Shown here piece after piece: positions 18,338 through 25,389 of a stretch of DNA of 33,493 nt; positions within the stretch are counted from its first letter, which is position 1, and each line of letters opens with the position of its first letter. The translations under genes were made by a program, and so were the position numbers. The notes under the pieces are model-generated. The model did not search any database. It was not told where the DNA came from and saw only the letters and a program-made list of their open reading frames with translations. Origin of the DNA: Acidobacteriota bacterium (GTDB taxonomy: Bacteria; Acidobacteriota; Aminicenantia; UBA2199); contig JALOLA010000019.1 in assembly GCA_025456205.1 (NCBI GenBank), forward strand, positions 1 to 33,493, given 5' to 3'.

Positions 18338-19191
18338 AAAAAACCGCTTTGCTTCTCGCGCTGGTGCTGCTGGTCGCCTGGACCGGCTGCCGTTCCAAGA
18401 AGACCGTCAGTCTCGACCCGAGCGAAAGGGGCTCGGACAAGAAGATGTACGATAACGCCATGAGATACATCTCCAAGGACCCGGAAAAGGCGCGCCTGCT
18501 CTTCAAGGAGGTCGGGCAGCTCTACCCCGACTCCATTTACGCCAACAAGGCCAAGCTGGGCATCGGCGACTCCTATTTCAAGGAGCGCGACTCGGCGTCG
18601 CTGGTCATGGCCGCCGCCGAGTACCAGGAGTACGTCAACCTCTACCCTTACTCCCCCGACGCCGTGTATGCCAAGTACCAGATCGGCATGTGCTATTACA
18701 AGCAGGTGCGCAAGCCGGAGCGCGACCAGACCAACACGTTCACGGCCATCAAGTCCTTCGAGGGCGTGATCCAGCAGTATCCCGGCACCCCGGAGGCCGA
18801 GGAGGCCCGGAAAAAGATCGCCGAATGCCGCCAGACCCTGGCCACGCACTTTTTCCGCATCGGCTACTACAATTACCTGATGAAATCCTTCGACGGGGCC
18901 ATCGCCCGCTTCAAGCAGGTCATCGACGAGTATCCCGATTTCGCCGGCAACGACAAGCTCCTTTATTATGCCGGCCGGACCTATGCCGCCATGGGCAACA
19001 GCGAGTCGGCCCTCTCGTTCTTCCAGCGCCTGATCGGCAGCCATGGCAAGTCAAAGTTCGCCAGGAAGGCCCAGCGCCAGATCGTCAAGCTCAACCGCCG
19101 GGCGGCCAGGGAAAAGAAGCCCGCCCCGCCGTCGCCGGCCGAACCGCCCCGCGACGCCGGGGGCGATGCGGCTCCCGGTGCTGAAAAATAG
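18334..19191 (+). CDS. bamD: BamD-like outer-membrane assembly lipoprotein
   Basis: A 285-aa protein with a lipoprotein signal (basic MKK, hydrophobic core, WTGC; lipidated Cys19). It then has about five TPR-like helical repeats: ARLLFKEVGQLYPDSIYANK, AAEYQEYVNLYPYSPDAVYA, AIKSFEGVIQQYPGTPEAEE, AIARFKQVIDEYPDFAG and ALSFFQRLIGSHGKS. The conserved BamD segment RDQTNTFTAIKSFE is present. BamD is part of the BAM complex that inserts beta-barrels. A charged, Pro/Ala-rich tail of about 30 residues follows. It is a little longer than E. coli BamD. It begins inside the rpe stop (ATGA) and overlaps uvrC by 26 nt. Confidence 0.9.
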   Translation: MKKTALLLALVLLVAWTGCRSKKTVSLDPSERGSDKKMYDNAMRYISKDPEKARLLFKEVGQLYPDSIYANKAKLGIGDSYFKERDSASLVMAAAEYQEYVNLYPYSPDAVYAKYQIGMCYYKQVRKPERDQTNTFTAIKSFEGVIQQYPGTPEAEEARKKIAECRQTLATHFFRIGYYNYLMKSFDGAIARFKQVIDEYPDFAGNDKLLYYAGRTYAAMGNSESALSFFQRLIGSHGKSKFARKAQRQIVKLNRRAAREKKPAPPSPAEPPRDAGGDAAPGAEK

Positions 19192-20764
19192 CGGCAGCCG
19201 CCCCTCCCTGCTCCGACGGGGCTTCCCGGAAAAGCCCGGCGTCTATATTTTCAAGTCCGCCGCCGGCCGGGCGCTCTACATCGGCAAGGCGGCCAACCTC
19301 AAGAAGCGCATCGCCCAGTATTTCCAGAAAAGGGACGATCCATTCCTGCAGCGCCTGCTGGAGCAGGCCGCTTCCCTGGAGACCATTGTCACCGAAGCCG
19401 AGAGCGATGCCCTGCTGCTGGAGAGCAACCTGGTCCACAGCTACCTGCCGCCGTTCAACGTCCGGCTGAAGGACGACAAGAGCTTCCCTTTCATCGAGAT
19501 CACGCTGGCCGACGATGTCCCCGGCATTTTTTATTCCCGGCGCGTCGCCGCCGGCAGCTTCGCGCTGGGCCCGCTGGTCGATGCCCGCAAGGCCAGGCGC
19601 CTGATCGATACCGTCACCCGGCTTTTCCGCCTGCGCACCTGCGGCGCCGGTATCTTCAAGAAGGGCATCCCCTGCCTTTTCCATCACATCGAGCGCTGCT
19701 CCGCCCCCTGCGCCGGCAAGCTCGGCCGCGAGCAGTACCGCCGGCAGGCAACCGACGCCGTCGACCTGCTCAAGGGACGCAAGGGCAAGGTCTCGGCCAG
19801 GCTGCGCCAGCGCATGCGCTCGCTGGCGGCGCAGCTGGATTTCGAGGGCGCGCAGCGGGTCAAGGAAGACTTGGAGGCGCTGGGGGGCTTTTCGCTGCGC
19901 ACCTACATCACCACCCGCGGCAGCGGCGATCGCGACGTCATCGCCGCCAGCCTGCTGGGGCATGAGGCCTTCTTCGCGTACTTCTCCGTGAGCGGCGGCA
20001 AGGTGAGCAAGAGCGGCTATTTCCACCGGCCCACCCTGCACGATTCCGAGGAAGAGGCCCTGGCCGAGTTCCTTGGCGATTTTTACCGCCTCCGGCCCCT
20101 GCCCGGGGAGATCGTCGTTGCCCGGCTGCCGGCGCAATCCGCCGGGCTGGCCGCCCTGTTCTCCGAGCGGGCGGGGCGGCGCGTGCAGGTCCGCACCGCC
20201 TGCCGCGGCGAGCGCCGGCGCGTCCTCGAACTGGCGCAGAAGAACCTGGCCATCTTCGTGCAGAAGAGCGATTTTCGCCGGCTGGGCGAGGAGGTGATGC
20301 AGGCCCTGCGCCTGCGCAATTTCCCCGCCCGCATCGAGGGCTACGACATCTCGCACCTGGGGGAGCGCGACCGAGTGGGCGCCCGGGTGGTTTTCAGCGA
20401 GGGGCGGCCCGAGAAGCGGCTGTACCGCAGCTATATCATCCGCGCCGCCGCTCCCGGCGACACCGAAGCGCTGACGGAGGTCCTGCGGCGGCGCTTCGCC
20501 GGGGACCCTTCGTTCCCCGACCTGCTGCTTATCGACGGCGGCGTGCCGCAGCTGGGGGCGGCGCGCCAGGTCAAGGCCGACCTGGGGCTGTCCTGCGACC
20601 TGCTGGCGCTGGCCAAGGGCGAAGAGCGGTTATTCCTGGAGGACGGCACGTCCCTTGTGCCCCCAAGCGGCTCGCTGCTGAGGCACCTGCTGCAGAACGT
20701 CCGCGACGAGGTCCACCGCCGGGCGATAGGCCACCACCGTAAGCGTCGAGAAAGAATCTCTTAG
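19166..20764 (+). CDS. uvrC: UvrC excinuclease subunit lacking the C-terminal HhH region
   Basis: A 532-aa nucleotide-excision-repair nuclease. The N-terminal GIY-YIG domain has GVYIFKSAAGRALYIGKA (Tyr38) and ESDALLLESNLV. A four-Cys cluster (TCGAG, IPCLF, ERCSAPC) follows, then the UVR motif FEGAQRVKEDLEAL and the RNase H-like domain (GYDISHLGE, LLLIDGGVPQLG, RDEVHRRAI), which keeps the catalytic Asp/Asp/His set. Normal UvrC continues about 60 residues into a tandem helix-hairpin-helix. Here it stops at HHRKRRERIS, with the TAG lying inside a short hexamer repeat. It starts at ATG 19166, overlapping bamD. It is either a truncated functional form or a decaying gene. Confidence 0.92.
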   Translation: MRLPVLKNSGSRPSLLRRGFPEKPGVYIFKSAAGRALYIGKAANLKKRIAQYFQKRDDPFLQRLLEQAASLETIVTEAESDALLLESNLVHSYLPPFNVRLKDDKSFPFIEITLADDVPGIFYSRRVAAGSFALGPLVDARKARRLIDTVTRLFRLRTCGAGIFKKGIPCLFHHIERCSAPCAGKLGREQYRRQATDAVDLLKGRKGKVSARLRQRMRSLAAQLDFEGAQRVKEDLEALGGFSLRTYITTRGSGDRDVIAASLLGHEAFFAYFSVSGGKVSKSGYFHRPTLHDSEEEALAEFLGDFYRLRPLPGEIVVARLPAQSAGLAALFSERAGRRVQVRTACRGERRRVLELAQKNLAIFVQKSDFRRLGEEVMQALRLRNFPARIEGYDISHLGERDRVGARVVFSEGRPEKRLYRSYIIRAAAPGDTEALTEVLRRRFAGDPSFPDLLLIDGGVPQLGAARQVKADLGLSCDLLALAKGEERLFLEDGTSLVPPSGSLLRHLLQNVRDEVHRRAIGHHRKRRERIS

Positions 20765-20789
20765 TGACAGTGGCAGTGTCAGTGACAGC
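20763..20789 (+). repeat. 6-bp degenerate tandem repeat (AGTGNY) after uvrC
   Basis: Units AGTGAC-AGTGGC-AGTGTC-AGTGAC begin within the uvrC stop codon. The same word family occurs on the other strand at 23887-23910, including a shared CAGCAAGA flank, and at 23838-23864 and 30733-30762. Confidence 0.8.
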
Positions 20790-20806
20790 AAGAGATTGAA
20801 GTGATC

Positions 20807-20833
20807 GGTGTACGGAAGACGGTGTACGGTAGG
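20807..20833 (+). repeat. 7-bp degenerate tandem repeat (GTNNACG)
   Basis: Units GTGTACG-GAAGACG-GTGTACG followed by GTAGG, in exact 7-nt register from 20808. The same word family is found at 23708-23735 and 30624-30651. Confidence 0.85.
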
Positions 20834-20985
20834 AATTCAAGCACCAAAATCCAAGCACCAAATTCCAAATAAATTCAAGTTCCAATTTCCAAAACGAAGG
20901 CCCTTCCAGCGCCTTTTCTTCGTTTGGTCATTCGGTCATTGGATATTGGTGCTTATTTGTAATTTGGTGCTTGGGATTTGGAATT
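20834..20985. repeat. Imperfect inverted repeat of about 152 bp
   Basis: The left arm (from AATTCAAGCACCAAAATCC at 20834) and the right arm (ending TTGGGATTTGGAATT at 20985) are reverse-complement related over about 65 bp with mismatches. Both arms carry CAAGCACCAAATT and CAAATAA, and CGAAG/CTTCG closes the centre around a GC-rich core near 20900-20915. It could fold into a long hairpin and might serve as a bidirectional terminator between convergent genes, or be a non-autonomous element. No transposase is present. Confidence 0.75.
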
Positions 20986-21047
20986 ATAGTCTACCGCTCC
21001 TCGTCAAAAATCACGATAGCTCAAAAAATCGTCTGTTGCTTTTCTTT

Positions 21048-21078
21048 CGCGTCACGCGTTTCGCGTCTCGCGTCACGA
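21048..21078 (+). repeat. 7-bp degenerate tandem repeat (CGCGTCA)
   Basis: Units CGCGTCA-CGCGTTT-CGCGTCT-CGCGTCA-CGA in exact register, preceded by CTTT. The same word and the same flanks recur at 24144-24168. Confidence 0.85.
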
Positions 21079-21091
21079 AATGCCTTCTTCT

Positions 21092-23635
21092 CTATTCCTC
21101 CGCCGCGGCGAGTAAAGAATTGAACATGATCTTGTACGTCCCCTCGCCGTGGGTGCGGTGGATGACGTCGGGGCCGATGAGGATGATGCGGCCCTTGCCC
21201 CGGCGGTAGTCGACGAGCAAAGATCTGCGCGCCAGTTCCGCCTCGCCCTCCAGCCAGCCGGAGAGCAGCAGGTCATGGTCGGCGAAGACCAGGGGGGTGG
21301 AGCGGCTTTCGCCGGCGACGCGCGGCAGGCGCGTCTCGAAGGTCGGCGTGGAGCGGAAGAAGACGGCGGCGCTCCTGTCCATGCCCAGGGTCAGGGGCGA
21401 CTCCTTCACTTCCGCTCGCAGGTAGGAGCCCGGGCAGACCACTTTTTCATTATCCTCGATGACGTTGGTCACGGGCAGCTTGAACTTGGCGATGGCGTAG
21501 TTGCACGATTCTTCCATGAACACCAGCGTCTTGCCCTTCTTGACCATATCCTGCAGCAGCTTCTGGCCCTGCTCGCCGATGCCCCCCGAGTATTCCGGCG
21601 GGGCCGGCGTGGACCACTTCTCCCATTTTTTCGGCGGCTTGCCGCTCTCGATCTCGGTTTCCGAGGCGCCGGCGAAGACCATGACGTCGAACTTCTTTTC
21701 CCAGTCCTTGCGGGCGGCGTCCTTGGGGCGGACCGTTTCATAGGGGATGCGATATTCGTCGAAGACGTAGCGCAGCCAGCCCTCGGTCATGTTGTGCCCC
21801 CAGTTCTGGTACAGCCCGGCCTTGAACGGGCGCAGGCGGCGGAACCTGGCCAGCGGCAGTTCCTTCCTGGAGACCGGGGCCAGCGGGGCCTCGGCGTGGA
21901 TACCCTTGAGCAGCGCCAGCGCCTCGCTCTTCCTGAAGGCGAAGGAGCCGGCGGCGAAATCGGGGCAGTCGGCGTTGCGGTAGACCGCCAGCCCCTTGGC
22001 GAGCAGCTCGAAGGCGGCGCGGTAGGATGAATTATGGCGGCTATCGAGGACGATGTACTCGTCGAGTTCCTCAGGAAAGGGGCGCTGGGCGAGCTGTTCC
22101 CCGCTCACCGGCTCCATCAGGGCCTTCAGCGGCTCGTTGACCGCGGCCGTGCGCACGCCCATGCCCAGGGGCAGCGTCCAGGCGGCCATGTCGTAGGGCA
22201 GCTCGGGCTCGGCCTTGCGGCTCTTGCGGATGTCGGGGTAGCGCTGGCGGTCGAAAATGTTCCTGACGAAAGCGCGGTAGGGCTGGGCCAGGGGGACGAC
22301 GTACGAGCGCTTGTCGAACAGGCTGTCGCCGACGCGCACCGGGTGGGTGAGCTGGAAGACGCGGATGTTGGACTTGAGCAGCGCCTGGATGAAGCGCTCG
22401 GCGACGACCGGGTCGTGCTGCTGGCGCGGGACAATGAAGGCGGTTGGCGCTTCGCTTTCGCCGCGGGCGATGTTCTCGCGGGCCACCTGGTACGTGTTCA
22501 ACAGCAGCTCCTCCCTCTGGCGCGCCGCCGTGGCCAGCACCGAGAGCGAGGCCTGAAGGCCGTAATGGACCAGGTCGGAAAGGCGCCACCAGCCTCCCTT
22601 CCAGGGGTTGGGGCTGAACACCCGCTCTTCGTTGCGGAAGCTTTCGGCGCTCCGCACCTCCTCGGGCTCGATAAAGATCGGCGCCGCCAGGCGCACCGAC
22701 GCTCCCTCGAAGAGGATGCCCGGGATGTTGTGGAACCAGGCCGTGTCGTCGAGAGAGCCGATCCACCAGCCGCTGAAGTCGCCGCGCGACGCCACGCCCT
22801 TCAGTCCGAGCCGTTCCAGGTCGTAGGCGATGCGCGAGCCGATGAGGTTGATGCTGCGCCAGACCAGGGGGTGCAGGCCGGGTGTGGGCGGGTCCTGGTA
22901 GGGCGGGATGAACAGCCGGTCGCCGCTGCTGCCCATCTGGTGCTCGTCGACCAGCACCTGCGGGTACAGGTCGTGATAGAGCGCCTTGAGGATGAGCCCT
23001 GTCTCCTTCAGACTGGCCTTGAACCAGTCGCGGTTGTTGTCATGGCCGGCGTACCAATGATAGAGGTAGGGCGCGCCCGTGCCCTCGTATTCCGTGCCCC
23101 GCGTCTTGTTGAACCAGTCCACTTCCATGATCTGGCCGTCGGGATTGACCGAGGGGAACAGCGCCAGGACGACGTTGCCCAGGATCTCCTGGACGTCGGC
23201 GCCGCCGGCGGCCAGGCGGTAGCCCAGCTCCATGGCCATCTGCGAGGAGGCGATCTCGGTGGAGTGCAGGTTGCAGGTGATGACGACGATGGCCTTGCCG
23301 GCTGCGGCCAGGCGCCCGGCCTCGGCGGCATCGACCTCGCCCTGGGACAGGGCGCGGGTGACGGCCTTCAATTTATCGATGTCCTTCAGGTTGGCTTCCT
23401 CGGAGATCAGCGCCATGAACAGGTCGTTGCCCAGGGTGGTCTTGCCCAGGTTCACGGTGCGCACGCGCGGCGAATTCTTGGCCAGCAGCTCGAAATAGGC
23501 TTTGATCCGGTCGTAGCGGGCCAGATTGCCGTCGCCGCCCAGCTGGAAGCCCAGGAACTGGTCGGGGGTCTGCAGGGACTGGGCCGGAGCAACCAGCGCG
23601 GACAGGAGCAGGATGACAAGCAGCGTTTTTTTCAT
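21092..23635 (-). CDS. Secreted M14-family zinc carboxypeptidase
   Basis: An 847-aa protein with a signal peptide (residues 1-20). The M14 domain spans roughly 35-400. The zinc motif HSTE gives His124 and Glu127, followed by ALFPSVNPDGQIM, the substrate-binding NNRDWF (Asn/Arg near 200-202) and VDEHQMG (His232, probable third ligand). GILFEGAS near 310 may hold the catalytic Glu. The C-terminal ~350 residues include a class-I-glutamine-amidotransferase-like region (FDVMVFAGASETEIES, GKTLVFMEES), a layout common in large bacterial M14 proteins. It probably degrades peptides in the periplasm or outside the cell. A strong AAGGAGG lies 4 nt before the ATG, and TATAAT lies further upstream. The gene is monocistronic. 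Confidence 0.88.
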   Translation of the reverse strand: MKKTLLVILLLSALVAPAQSLQTPDQFLGFQLGGDGNLARYDRIKAYFELLAKNSPRVRTVNLGKTTLGNDLFMALISEEANLKDIDKLKAVTRALSQGEVDAAEAGRLAAAGKAIVVITCNLHSTEIASSQMAMELGYRLAAGGADVQEILGNVVLALFPSVNPDGQIMEVDWFNKTRGTEYEGTGAPYLYHWYAGHDNNRDWFKASLKETGLILKALYHDLYPQVLVDEHQMGSSGDRLFIPPYQDPPTPGLHPLVWRSINLIGSRIAYDLERLGLKGVASRGDFSGWWIGSLDDTAWFHNIPGILFEGASVRLAAPIFIEPEEVRSAESFRNEERVFSPNPWKGGWWRLSDLVHYGLQASLSVLATAARQREELLLNTYQVARENIARGESEAPTAFIVPRQQHDPVVAERFIQALLKSNIRVFQLTHPVRVGDSLFDKRSYVVPLAQPYRAFVRNIFDRQRYPDIRKSRKAEPELPYDMAAWTLPLGMGVRTAAVNEPLKALMEPVSGEQLAQRPFPEELDEYIVLDSRHNSSYRAAFELLAKGLAVYRNADCPDFAAGSFAFRKSEALALLKGIHAEAPLAPVSRKELPLARFRRLRPFKAGLYQNWGHNMTEGWLRYVFDEYRIPYETVRPKDAARKDWEKKFDVMVFAGASETEIESGKPPKKWEKWSTPAPPEYSGGIGEQGQKLLQDMVKKGKTLVFMEESCNYAIAKFKLPVTNVIEDNEKVVCPGSYLRAEVKESPLTLGMDRSAAVFFRSTPTFETRLPRVAGESRSTPLVFADHDLLLSGWLEGEAELARRSLLVDYRRGKGRIILIGPDVIHRTHGEGTYKIMFNSLLAAAEE

Positions 23636-23639
23636 GACG

Positions 23640-23659
23640 CCTCCTTAGGGTCGATTATA
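23640..23659 (-). promoter_or_regulatory. -10 box and ribosome site of the M14 peptidase
   Basis: Minus strand: TATAAT (23654-23659) then AAGGAGG (23640-23646), 4 nt before the ATG. No good -35 exists, because that region is the GGTAAAA array. Confidence 0.5.
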
Positions 23660-23670
23660 ATCCCTTTAAA

Positions 23671-23693
23671 GGTAAAAGGTAAAAGGAAAAGGA
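23671..23693 (+). repeat. 7-bp tandem repeat (GGTAAAA)
   Basis: GGTAAAA-GGTAAAA-GGAAAAG-GA in exact 7-nt register. It lies over the -35 region of the M14 peptidase promoter. Confidence 0.7.
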
Positions 23694-23706
23694 GAAAAAG
23701 ATTTTC

Positions 23707-23739
23707 GGTGAACGGTATACGGTGGACGGTAGACGGCAA
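23707..23739 (+). repeat. 7-bp degenerate tandem repeat (GTNNACG)
   Basis: Units GTGAACG-GTATACG-GTGGACG-GTAGACG-GCAA from 23708, with positions 1-2 and 5-7 constant and positions 3-4 variable. Confidence 0.88.
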
Positions 23740-23745
23740 GAAAAA

Positions 23746-23780
23746 GGCAAAAGGCAAAAGTAAAAAGGCAAAAGTCAGGA
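23746..23780 (+). repeat. 7-bp degenerate tandem repeat (GGCAAAA)
   Basis: Units begin at 23746, 23753, 23760, 23767 and 23774: GGCAAAA, GGCAAAA, GTAAAAA, GGCAAAA, GTCAGGA. Confidence 0.8.
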
Positions 23781-23789
23781 AAAAGCACT

Positions 23790-23815
23790 GGGTTATGGGT
23801 AATGGGTTATTGGTG
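23790..23815 (+). repeat. 7-bp degenerate tandem repeat (GGGTWAT)
   Basis: Units GGGTTAT-GGGTAAT-GGGTTAT-TGGTG in exact 7-nt register. Confidence 0.85.
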
Positions 23816-23837
23816 AAGAGTTCGTTACGTTGCGGTT

Positions 23838-23864
23838 ACTAACACTATCACTAACACTAACACT
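23838..23864 (+). repeat. 6-bp degenerate tandem repeat (CACTAA)
   Basis: CACTAT-CACTAA-CACTAA-CACT preceded by ACTAA. It is the same orientation and word family as 30733-30762. Confidence 0.82.
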
Positions 23865-23886
23865 GGGATATCGTTTAAGTTCTTGC

Positions 23887-23910
23887 TGACACTGACACTG
23901 TCACTGACAT
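23887..23910 (+). repeat. 6-bp degenerate tandem repeat (CACTGN)
   Basis: CTGACACTGACACTGTCACTGACA, four units. Its reverse complement aligns with the array at 20763-20789 including the adjacent CAGCAAGA. Confidence 0.8.
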
Positions 23911-23926
23911 TTCTTGTCTCTGGCGT

Positions 23927-23954
23927 TGACAAAAAACGGGGCTCTGACTATAAT
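23927..23954 (+). promoter_or_regulatory. Promoter of tRNA-Leu
   Basis: Perfect consensus hexamers: TTGACA (23927-23932), 16-bp spacer, TATAAT (23949-23954). The predicted +1 is about 10 nt before the tRNA. Confidence 0.85.
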
Positions 23955-23970
23955 GCATTCCTGCTAGCGG

Positions 23971-24055
23971 GCCGGAGTGGCGGAATTGGCAGACGCATCA
24001 GACTCAAAATCTGACGAGGATTTCCCTCGTAAGGGTTCGATTCCCTTCTCCGGCA
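23971..24055 (+). tRNA. tRNA-Leu (CAA)
   Basis: An 85-nt class II tRNA. The acceptor stem is GCCGGAG/CTCCGGC with discriminator A. The anticodon stem is TCAGA/TCTGA with loop CTCAAAA (anticodon CAA). A long variable arm (CGAGGATTTCCCTCGT) and T-arm AAGGG-TTCGATT-CCCTT follow. CCA is not encoded. Confidence 0.97.
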
Positions 24056-24060
24056 TTTCT

Positions 24061-24077
24061 CGCTGGTCTGTCCAGCG
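24061..24077 (+). terminator. Hairpin after tRNA-Leu
   Basis: CGCTGG-TCTGT-CCAGCG forms a 6-bp stem with a 5-nt loop starting 5 nt after the tRNA. No T-run follows, so intrinsic termination is doubtful. Confidence 0.3.
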
Positions 24078-24143
24078 GTCCAATGATCCATCGGGGCAAT
24101 GACCGTGATGGCTACCAAAAATGACGATCAATGGATTTGCTTT

Positions 24144-24168
24144 CGCGTCACGCGTCACGCGTCACGAA
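24144..24168 (+). repeat. 7-bp tandem repeat (CGCGTCA), island C
   Basis: Three exact units CGCGTCA then CGAAGG, preceded by CTTT as in the array at 21048. It lies in the 162-nt gap between tRNA-Leu and the convergent small gene. Confidence 0.88.
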
Positions 24169-24187
24169 GGTCCATTCTTTCCCAATT

Positions 24188-24204
24188 GCATAACGCATAA
24201 CGCC
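24188..24204 (+). repeat. 7-bp tandem repeat (GCATAAC), island C
   Basis: GCATAAC-GCATAAC-GCC. Short, but in the same 7-nt period as the other arrays. Confidence 0.6.
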
Positions 24205-24217
24205 AAGTGCCTGCGCC

Positions 24218-24415
24218 CTAATCCAGATTGCGCTGCTCGACGATGCCCCGTTCATTGAAAAAAACGGAGAGGATGGTATAGGGGACGTTCTTGTCGCCCA
24301 CCATGGCGCTGACCGTGCTCTGGGCGATATGCAGGGGCTCGATGTTGGGCGTGAGCCAGTCGTTGATCTTCTTTTCCAGGTCGGCCCCCTGGCCGGTGAA
24401 CATCTTGTATTTCAT
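24218..24415 (-). CDS. Small hypothetical protein (65 aa)
   Basis: I do not recognise this protein. It is soluble, with no signal peptide or membrane segment. The first half is mixed-charge (FTGQGADLEKKINDWLTPNI) and the second predicts beta strands (PYTILSVFFNERGIVEQRNL). GC-rich codon use and a promoter plus AAGGGGG-type ribosome site before the ATG support it as a real gene. It lies 47 nt after the diacylglycerol-kinase-family gene on the same strand but has its own -10. Confidence 0.65.
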   Translation of the reverse strand: MKYKMFTGQGADLEKKINDWLTPNIEPLHIAQSTVSAMVGDKNVPYTILSVFFNERGIVEQRNLD

Positions 24416-24441
24416 TGAATACCCCCTTGCCTTCGCCGCGG

Positions 24442-24470
24442 ATTATAGCACAGCCGCAGCGATCAGGAAA
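24442..24470 (-). promoter_or_regulatory. Promoter of the 65-aa gene (extended -10)
   Basis: Minus strand TGC-TATAAT (24442-24447) within TGTGCTATAATCCG, identical to the metG promoter 14-mer. The -35 position at 17 bp reads TTTCCT. Confidence 0.55.
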
Positions 24471-25389
24471 TGATCTTCAGCGCCCGCGGCACCGAGACGA
24501 ACTCCAGGCTGCGGAAGGAGCGCGGCCGGTCGCCCTGGGCCAGGACCTCGCCGTCGATCTGCACCGTGAACGGCTTGTCGGCGCGGACATGGAAGCCGGG
24601 CGACTGCAGGACGATGGCTTCCTTTTTCTCGGCGTAGGCGGCGGGCGGCGTCAGCAGGGCGAGGTAGGCCAGGCGCGAGAACGAGCACTTGCGGATCAGC
24701 AGGGCGTCGAGCAGGCCGTCGTCGGTGCGCGCCAGGGGCAGGGCCTTCCTGCCGGCGGCATAATAGCGGATGTTGTCGAAGACGGCCAGCATGAATTCTC
24801 CGCTCACGCGGCCGTTCGCGTGCTCCACCTCCAGGTGGATCGGCATCTCGGCGGAGCGGCAGGCCTGCCAGCCGCCGCGGATGCCGGAGATGGTCTGGTA
24901 CTTGCCCAGGCGCGGGCTGCGCCGCACCACCTGGCCGACGTACTGGTTGATCAGCACGGCCAAACCGATGGACGCCTGCCCCGGGTAGTAGCGCAGGACC
25001 TTCCTGCCCTCGCGCGCCGCGCCCAGGTCGATGAGCCGGGTACGGTGGCGGCGGATGGCCTGGCAGGCCTTCTTCATGGTGTGGATGCCGAACTCCCGCA
25101 CCACGTCGTTGCACGAGCCCAGGCCGATCATGCCCAGGGCGTTGTCCGCCCCCAGGCGCATCATCTCGTTGATCACGATCAGCAGCGTGGTGTCGCCGCC
25201 GGCGGCGACCAGGGTGGGGTAGTCCGCCGCGGTCACGGCCACCAGGTCGCGCAGGTCGTCCTCGTGGCGAGACTCGAACCAGTCGTGGGCGACGCCCTGC
25301 TCCTTCAGGCAGCGCTGCAGGGCGCGGCGGTTCTGTGCCGCCCGGCCCTTGCCGGCGCTGGGATTGAACAGGACCGCCGTTTTGTTCAT
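24463..25389 (-). CDS. Diacylglycerol/lipid kinase family protein
   Basis: A 308-aa DagK/YegS/LCB5-type kinase that phosphorylates a lipid or similar substrate with ATP. It shows AVLFNPSAGKGRA at the N-terminus and the nucleotide motif VAAGGDTTLLIVINEM, where GGDTT replaces the usual GGDGT. IGLGSCNDVVREFGI corresponds to the usual LGTGNDFAR segment. A beta-rich C-terminal domain has FDNIRYYAAGRKALPLA (the typical N-G-x-Y-x-G-GG region, diverged), DDGLLDALLIR and FTVQIDGEVL. The Thr in GGDTT and the SCND in place of TGND are unusual and may change substrate or activity. Its ATG overlaps the stop of the S46 peptidase gene (ATGA), so the two are co-translated. Confidence 0.85.
   Translation of the reverse strand: MNKTAVLFNPSAGKGRAAQNRRALQRCLKEQGVAHDWFESRHEDDLRDLVAVTAADYPTLVAAGGDTTLLIVINEMMRLGADNALGMIGLGSCNDVVREFGIHTMKKACQAIRRHRTRLIDLGAAREGRKVLRYYPGQASIGLAVLINQYVGQVVRRSPRLGKYQTISGIRGGWQACRSAEMPIHLEVEHANGRVSGEFMLAVFDNIRYYAAGRKALPLARTDDGLLDALLIRKCSFSRLAYLALLTPPAAYAEKKEAIVLQSPGFHVRADKPFTVQIDGEVLAQGDRPRSFRSLEFVSVPRALKIIS

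Larger units (their letters stand above)
20765..21091. other. Intergenic repeat island A (no gene)
   Basis: This gap of 327 nt lies between the convergent uvrC and M14 peptidase genes. It holds one hexamer array, two heptamer arrays and a long imperfect inverted repeat, listed separately. It is visibly AT-richer than the flanking genes. No plausible gene or RNA was seen. Confidence 0.8.
23636..23970. other. Intergenic repeat island B (no gene)
   Basis: This gap of 335 nt separates the divergent M14 peptidase and tRNA-Leu genes. Apart from two promoters it is almost wholly made of six short degenerate tandem arrays, four of 7-bp period and two of 6-bp period, listed separately. No gene was seen. 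Confidence 0.8.

Noticed and set aside
19043-19165. Upstream extension of uvrC to an ATG at 19043
   Set aside because: The extra 41 residues are Ser/Arg/Pro-rich shadow of the bamD C-terminus; UvrC homology begins only after ATG 19166.
20763-21078. CRISPR array
   Set aside because: Units are only 6-7 bp, degenerate and without spacers, and no cas genes are present.
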